Of a DNA stretch of 64,000 nt, positions 57,685 through 64,000 are shown piece by piece (positions within the stretch are counted from its first letter, which is position 1; the number at the start of each line of letters is the position of its first letter). The notes beneath the pieces were generated by a model. That model had not been told where the DNA came from. It was given only the letters and a program-made list of their open reading frames with translations, and did no database searches. Position numbers and translations under genes: made by a program. Origin of the DNA: Cordilura impudica (taxonomy: Eukaryota; Arthropoda; Insecta; Diptera; Scathophagidae); the NCBI GenBank assembly GCA_963682025.1, contig OY821517.1, positions 94,113,946-94,177,945 on the forward strand, written 5' to 3'.

Positions 57685-60364
57685 GGAATGGGGTCTTTCA
57701 CTGAGGTGCAGTTGTGTGGAAAGCTATCTGTCTGTCATACACTTGGGGTGACAAGAAGCGATTCCTCTCTTTCGATATTCCCAAGCTGTTCGGTACTTCC
57801 GGTCTTTTTGACCAAGTATTCCCTGGGAATGTTGTTCACAGACCCATCTATCGATAGCTAGTGAGAAGGCAAGCAGTCGCGTAACCTGATGGCATGCAAA
57901 CACCTTTACGTCTCAGGCAATTAGGCGACAAGCAGAGTGCAATTAATCACAGAAGCTGAACTGTTTTTTTTTTTTGTTTTTCCGGATATCGGCTAACCAA
58001 AATAGAGGTTGTTGGCAGCCCTAACGCTATGATCGGACGCGAGGCCCAATCAGTCACCTATCTTAAAAACAAATAACTACTGAAACCACAACAAATAGCA
58101 GAAACCAATGAATCCCCACGATGACGAACTTAAGCTTAAAAAAATGATACGAATCGGAACATAGATACATCTAGATACATCTAGATACATCTAAACTGGT
58201 TCAAGTATGCAGAGAGTTCGCCAACTACATCCTGCTACTCCTGTGTGAAACCAGATGGCCAAAATCAAGAGAATTCAATACCTCTGAAAATCTTACTCTT
58301 TTATAATCCGGCAAGCAGCAAGACCATCCAAGATCGAGTGGGGTTGGCAAGAGAAGCCCGAATGCACTGATCGACTGGAACCTTGTGGTGATAGAATAAT
58401 TACAGCAAGATTTCGCACCAAGGCAGGAAACCTGACCTGTGTACAAATCTATGCACCAACGGAAATATCTGAATCTGCAGAAACTGAAAGATTTTATAGC
58501 TACCTAAACTGAGTATTGTCATTGATACCTCGTAGTGATATCGTTATACTTAGGGGAGATTTCAATGCACAGGTAGGTGCAGATAAAGCAGGGCGAGAGA
58601 ATAATGGCTCAGTATGGTATCGCAAAATGACGGAAAACGGAAATCTTTTCACTGAAATATGCTCCAACAACAACCTCGTTATTGGAGTTACCAAATTTCC
58701 TCACAAAATTTCTCACAAAGTTACGTGGGTATCACCAGACAGAGTGATCGAAAAACAAATTGATCATATTGCCATAAGTAGGTCATGGCGCAGAAGTCTC
58801 CTTGATATGAGGGCTATGCGGCTTAGTTACACAACGCGCCCATCCAGTGATAGAGTGGAAAAATATATAAAAAAAAACTATAATGACGCTCAAAGGGTAC
58901 ACGTAGGTTTCACAACTCCCAAGGGAACTCACTGGTTGTCTGATGACACTTCGAAACTAATTCTGGAGGGAAAGGAGATAAAGGCAAAAATGAACACAGC
59001 AAGAACCCATGGATAAATAGCAACGCTTGGAGAGACATGCACACATCACGATAAACAAGTGAAAAGTAGTGCCAGAAGTAAAAAAAGACTATGGCACGAA
59101 GCACTCGCTACCGATGCACAAAAAGCCTCAGGAGAGCAATTTTCCAAAGATATATATGCAATTACGAAAAAGCTCACTGGCGAAAACTTCGCAAATAGTA
59201 AAAAGCTGAAAAATAGTGAAGGCGTTTTGACAATATCGACACACGCACAACTGGAGATATGGAGAAAACATTAAACAAGCATGCTTTCAAACCCTCCCTA
59301 CTTTAAGTATCTGCTCATGTACAGACCATACAGTAAGACGAGATATATCCATTTAGGTTCCTGATTTTGCAGAAATTCTAAGTGCTGTCATGGCCCTCAA
59401 GGCAATAAGATGCTATGGCCCCTGAGATGCTCAAAACCGACTGTCAAACAGCAGCAAATTTACTCCTACCTCTTATCGAGAGCTTTTGGCTCCTCCTAGA
59501 ACTCGATTCGCATCTAAAGAAGACATCATCCTCAATATCCCCAAAAAAGGTAATCCTACCGAATGCAGAAACTGGAGAGGTATTACAGTCCTTAGTGCAG
59601 TAAATAAAATAATAGCCCATATTATCAACAGGACCAGCTGGTTTTCGCCCACAGAAATCAATCGTTGATCAATAGTTTTCGGATAATTGCAGAACAGTGT
59701 GCCGAGTGGCAATCCCCCCCTTTATAGTCTTTATTGACTTCGACACCATCAAACACAATGAAATATGGAGCGCTCTAGCTTGCATGGGCATTCCTTTGAA
59801 AGTTATCACATTTACTCAAGCCCAGTAGAGGACGTTCTCCATGACAACACACTGAGCAACAGCTTTGACGTGGTAACTGGTATTCACCAGGGATGCATAC
59901 TATCCCCCTTACTTTTTAACACCGTTTTCGATGTTACAGTGCACTTCTACTCGTGTGAACAGAGGTATAAGTCGGGGCCTCCAACAGCAACTCGAGAGCC
60001 TGGAATACGCAGACGATACCTGCCTTTTATCTCACAGTTACCGCCGCTTAACTTAAGTCCCTTGAGACCGAAGTATCTAAAGCCAGATTAAAGGTACACA
60101 TAGGCAAGAGCAAAGTGATGCGCTGCAACACCCCTAACAACTCAAAATTCTAGATACAGGATGTTGAGCTGGAAGAAGTTAAATCCTCTTGCTATCATGG
60201 CAGCATATTAATGCATACCGGTAGCTCCAGTGATGACGTGAACTATTGAATCTCAAAAGCCAACCGGTCCTTCGGCATGCTTCGAGCTGTACGGAAATCT
60301 ACAATCATTTCTAAATGCACCAAGATAAGCACATTTAACTCCTGCGTTAAATATTATATATATA
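57685..60364 (+). pseudogene. LINE relic (endonuclease plus reverse transcriptase)
   Basis: Non-LTR retrotransposon with a 5' leader (GGGTCTTTCACTGAGGTG near 57691) and one broken long frame. Endonuclease: NLTCVQIYAPTE near 58429, GDFNAQVGADKAGRE (GDFNAQ codons at 58554-58571), NNNLVIGVTKFPHKISHKVT, WVSPDRVIEKQIDHIAISRS. The stretch 58516-59016 is still open for 166 residues. Reverse transcriptase in several frames: NIPKKGNPTECRNWRGITVL, GIHQGCILSPLLFNTVFDV and LEYADDTCLL, with YADD at 60006-60017. The text stops at STFNSCVK, before the usual C-terminal part. Direct repeats of 13 bases (TTCAATGGCCTGA) lie at 57672-57684 and 60365-60377. A 10-base unit, AGATACATCT, is repeated three times near 58163-58194. 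Confidence 0.85.
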
Positions 60365-60377
60365 TTCAATGGCCTGA

Positions 60378-62626
60378 ACTTTTATTATTTTTTTATTTTT
60401 CTAAATAATTTGTTTATATATTTTAACACATATTATAGTTGTTACATTCGTTTTAATGTTTTTGGTTTCTAGTAAACGTAATTTATAGAAACACTAATAA
60501 TTTTTGGGTAAATTTTATGTTTCTGGTGCACACTTACATATATTTGCATATTTTAGTGTATTCTTTAAGCGTATATTTTCGATCATTGTGGCAACTCTGA
60601 TAATAAATAACCAAATCTTTATGAATGTTTAATGTTGATGTCCTTAAAGTTGGAAACTAACAAAGTAAGAAAATTGAAGTCAGTCCTGACCGAATATGTG
60701 TTTTTCTATACCATGAATTTTTAGAAAAGGCCTTAAATCCAACTTTGATATAATTGGATACAATACGAAATTTTTACGTTAATAGTTTCCTTTTTATGAA
60801 AAAAGTTTTCAGTAAAAATTAAAACTCATTTGTTTTCCGAAGATATATTTAGTTTAGTTTTTTCAATAGTGGTTCTGAACAAATTACTCTGTGTAACTAA
60901 AAAAAAAAATATGTAATAAGTGTCTTTAAGGAAGGTTTTAAAACCTTTTTGCACTTTTTTGTGAATACACAACATGTCGAGAGTGTTGTGTCAAAATTTT
61001 AATTGAATTAGAGCAAAACTAACGAAGGTACAGTGCTTCAAACGACCGGCCTCATACGGTATATCATATATAAATAAGTTTTTAAAAAACTTTACATCGA
61101 TTTTCACGCAAATATCGCGTTCGAAATACGTGAACATCATAACTCAAAACTCAAAATATACTTGACCGATTCTTTTAAAATTTTATACACTATTTCTATA
61201 CTTAAAAAAAAAAAAAATATATATAAAAAATAAATAAAATAAAAAAAAATAAATAGATAAAAAATTATCCTGATTACCTCGGGAAACATATCGCCTTTAA
61301 AACGCATTACGATTTTGTTATTTCACATGATCCGGTAACGAGTTATGATGCTCACCGCAAAACAATTTTTTTTTTGGGCGCCTCCGGAGATTCGCAAAAG
61401 AATTTGGTATGCTATAACGTGTATGTGAAATTAATAATTCAACATTATTCATATATTAAAAAAAAAAAAAATATGAAAATATGCCTTTTTTCTCCTTTAA
61501 AGCCTTACCCCCTCTAATTGTATTTTCCATTTTAAAGCTTCTTTTTCAGTATAAAAAAATATTCTTATTTAATCTTTTATTTATTTATTATTATTATTAT
61601 TATTTTTTCTTGATATATTTGCTTATAGTTATTCAAGAATCCTAATACTAAAGATTATGGCATGCGCATGTCTTCCCGTTATAGGATGTAGTAGCGCCCT
61701 AGCAGGTATTGCCAAGACTGTTTCATATCCTGCGAAAAATTTAGGTTTTCTGTTATAGTTGGCTACCTTGAAAAAACGTAAATATGAAACAGAAAAAATA
61801 ATAAGCAACAGTAAAAAAAAATTCGAGAAAACTCGACCTGCTCATGGGTTAACCACCTAAGAAAAGGTGGAAACGCTTAAATCGTGTAATGTACTTCAGA
61901 ATAGGGTTACTAAATTCCGAAATTGCACAAAATGTCAATAGACGAAAATATGTTCAAATATTGTTAAGCCATTTTTATTTAGTAAATATAAAGTAAATAA
62001 ATTAATAAACTTGAAGAATTAAAGTTTTTTGCTAATAAATAATATAAGGAGAAAGATAATAATTTTGTTGGAAAATTTTTTGGAATGAACTGACAATATA
62101 ATATTCATATTCTTAAATATATACTAATATGTTATAATAGAAATATCAGCACATATTTATTATAGAGTGGAAAAGGGTATGGAAAGTCTGATCTGTCACA
62201 TATAAAATATTTTATCAAACTTCGTTACTTTTCTTTATAAAATAAAAAGATTTCCATGATCGTTTAAAAAAATTATAATATTTTTCAGGCTATGTAGCAC
62301 TTTTCGAGTTGGGGCCTAATCGTCGCATACATTATCGAATGCAATCGAGATTTACAACAGGTGTTTCAAGTTCTTTGGGTTTGTAATATAAGTTTTATTA
62401 AATGTCAACAAACGGAAAAGAAGATGAAGCACTTTAAAACAAAAGTAGTTGGTTTTAGTTAATTTTATAGAATATGAGCCATTCATTTCAACATTATATG
62501 TCCTGCTTGGAGTTTGAAGAGGCATATGCTGTGCGCAATAGGAAACAATTGGGAGACAAAAGCGATCCTCTGTAATTGACGGCTGAGGAAAAAATTGCAA
62601 TTGTTTACACAAATAATATAAAATAA
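60378..62626. other. AT-rich DNA with a diverged family A end
   Basis: At 60662-60720, AAAGTAAGAAAATTGAAGTC, AGTCCTGACCGA and CTATACCATG resemble the hairpin end of family A in reverse orientation at low identity. A (TTA)n run lies at 61580-61603. The rest, including the 101-residue minus-strand frame at 62352-62657, shows no recognised gene. Confidence 0.45.
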
Positions 62627-62780
62627 CTAGCTGACCCAGCAAACGTTGTTTTGCCATATAACTTATTTCTAGTGAATATTTTTGCTGTTAAAAAATAATG
62701 AATGTATTATAAGTGCGTTGGGGTCGGATTTACGAACGGGTGGGATCGCCGATGAAAACCAAAAAAAAAAAAAAAACACC
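62627..62780 (-). mobile_element. Helitron 3' terminus
   Basis: On the plus strand CTAGCTGACCCAGCAAACGT then TGTTTTGCC begins at 62627 after A. Its complement is a hairpin (GCAAAACAACGTTTGC), TGGGTCAG and CTAG followed by T, the standard insect Helitron end. The other end was not found, so the right limit is arbitrary; AAACGGGTGGGATCGCCGAT lies within. Confidence 0.7.
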
Positions 62781-62872
62781 AAACATATCTTTTCTCAATA
62801 CAATGTAGTTCTTTAACATAACGAACATATTAATTGTTAGATCTATCAAAAGTAAAACATAAATTAAAGTTA

Positions 62873-63878
62873 ACAAGTAAGAAAATTGTAGTCGGTCTAG
62901 ACCGACTATACGATACCCTATACCATGCGTTTAGAGACCCTATCTCTCAGGCCCAACTAAATGGTTATAGAAAATAAGCATAAACCAGATTTGAGTGGGA
63001 TTTTTCTTAATTTTTTTGGCTGCAGATATGAAAAAGTTCATATCGGATGCTATATGTATATGGGGCCTAGGCCCAAAAGTGGACCGATCCTGACCATGTT
63101 TGGTAAAGTCTCTTGTATTTTGCAAAAATATATACGAACAAAATTTGAGAGGAATCAGTGCAATATTTTTGTTTTTTGATAGATTTAAGTGAAGATCGGG
63201 AAGCAGCTCTATATGAGGCCTATGACTAAGAGTTGTCCAATAGGGATCATTTTTGGACTACTGATTAACGGATGTAATAAATACATACAAACCCGATTTG
63301 ACTAAGATTTATATGATAATTTGGATCTTATGGCAATTTAAATCGATGAATCATTTGTATGGGGGCTAGGTCTGAACATGGGCCGATTCTCACCAATTTC
63401 AATAGCGTTGATCCTATGTCCTATCATTTGTATGGGGGCTAGGTCTGAACATGGGCCGATTCTCACCAGTTTCAATAGCGTTGATCCTATGTCCTATAAA
63501 AGCTTATGTGCTAAATTTCATCAAAATATTTTAATATTTGCGACCTGCGGTTTGATTACAAGCTTTACATGGACACACAGACGGACGGAGGACGTACCTA
63601 TGACTAAGAGTTGTCCAATACGGATAATTTTTGGACTACTGATTAAAGAATTTAATAAATACATACAAAACCAATTTGACTAAGATTTATATGATAATTT
63701 GGATCTTATGGCAATTTAAATCGATTTCATAGGGGTCATTTGTGTGGGGGCTAGGTCTAAACATGGACCGATTCTCACCAATTTCAATAGCGTTGATGCT
63801 ATGCCCGACGAAAACTTATGTACCAAATTTTATCGAAATATTTTCATATTTTCGACCTGCAGTTTGATAACAAGCTTA
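62873..63878 (-). mobile_element. Helentron-like repeat, family A, with internal tandem duplications
   Basis: The left end carries ACAAGTAAGAAAATTG and a 20-base core of the family palindrome at 62889-62908. Internally, a 73-base segment (TCATTTGTATGGGGGCTAGG through ATCCTATGTCCTA) occurs at 63351-63423 and again at 63424-63496. On a larger scale the segment from 63219 (CCTATGACTAAGAGTTGTCC) is repeated from 63597, a period of 378 bases. The TATACCC end is missing; sequence changes character after about 63878. Confidence 0.85.
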
Positions 63879-64000
63879 CAAGCAATTTTTGTGTTTCACG
63901 TTTTTCGGTTTTGGTGATTTTTTCTTTTGGCGATTTTTGTAGTTGGGCGATTCCGCCCATACTTTTTAAGACTAATCCGATTGGTAATAATTACACTTGG
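63879..64000. other. Fragment resembling the Helitron interior at 31 kb
   Basis: GGCGATTTTTGTAGTTGGGC, then ATTCCGCCCATACTTTTTAA resembles 31084-31170 and the CCGCCCATTTTTTTGTC blocks of the Helitron at 30.5-31.9 kb. It runs off the window. Confidence 0.35.

Noticed and set aside
1..64000. tRNA, rRNA or other structured RNA genes
   Set aside because: No A/B box pairs, cloverleaf or rRNA-like conserved segments were noticed on either strand; the prominent hairpins are explained by Helitron/Helentron ends and the foldback element.
1..64000. LTR retrotransposons or viral sequences
   Set aside because: No long direct repeats with TG...CA ends, no gag-pol signatures (protease, integrase HHCC) and no viral protein similarity were recognised; all reverse transcriptases seen are of the non-LTR type.

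Overview
This window reads as intergenic or intronic chromatin from a large, AT-rich dipteran genome, most likely a calyptrate fly (blowfly or house-fly group). The grounds are the mix of mobile elements (a DD41D mariner, jockey-like LINEs, Tc1, Transib-like, PIF/Harbinger, hAT and Helitron relics), interspersed repeats built like the dipteran DINE-1/Helentron group, an (AATAT)n satellite, and a fly-type TATA/initiator promoter. The taxon is inferred from family content, not from a marker gene. I see no complete host gene. Almost every long open frame is a decayed transposon protein or a by-product of a simple repeat.

Layout. 1-3.6 kb: a Helentron-like repeat (here 'family A'), a Tc1 relic, and a second family A copy split by a DD41D mariner with a clean TA duplication. 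3.6-5.2 kb: AT-rich DNA with one promoter-like spot. 5.2-7.2 kb: a near-perfect AATAT array. 7.5-8.4 kb: a mariner relic. 8.4-12.3 kb: AT-rich DNA holding, on the minus strand at 10.6-10.8 kb, the best candidate host feature, a TATA promoter and a first coding exon for a signal peptide ending in a consensus splice donor. 12.3-16.1 kb: a jockey-like LINE broken by family A copies. 17.3-18.1 kb: a PIF/Harbinger deletion derivative with TIRs and a TAA duplication. 18.4-22.4 kb: a second Helentron-like repeat ('family B') swollen by about 2.6 kb of AATTTTT heptamers in two duplicated modules.

22.8-25 kb: family B fragments, an antisense mariner relic and a Transib/RAG1-like relic. 27-33 kb: two LINEs and a Tc1 relic, one LINE cut by canonical CTAG-ended Helitron sequence. 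33.6-37.5 kb: family B, C, A and D repeats. 37.7-39.3 kb: a decayed, spliced gene of a widespread uncharacterised arthropod family. 41.4-44 kb: a short Helitron and a hAT relic. 45-52 kb: several family A copies and a threefold tandem repeat invaded by a family A copy and by a hAT-like foldback element with a perfect 8-bp duplication.

53-56 kb: a 2.8-kb element with about 570-bp inverted repeats around a decayed DDE-like protein gene, itself inside a family B copy. 57.7-60.4 kb: a LINE relic flanked by 13-bp direct repeats. 60.4-64 kb: AT-rich DNA, a Helitron end and a family A copy with internal tandem duplications.

The parts do not form a pathway. What the window offers is a readable history of nested insertions, plus two Helentron-like families with the same architecture (hairpin, inverted subterminal motif, tetranucleotide-type microsatellite). 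Coordinates of decayed elements are estimates from visual alignment; those with target duplications are exact.
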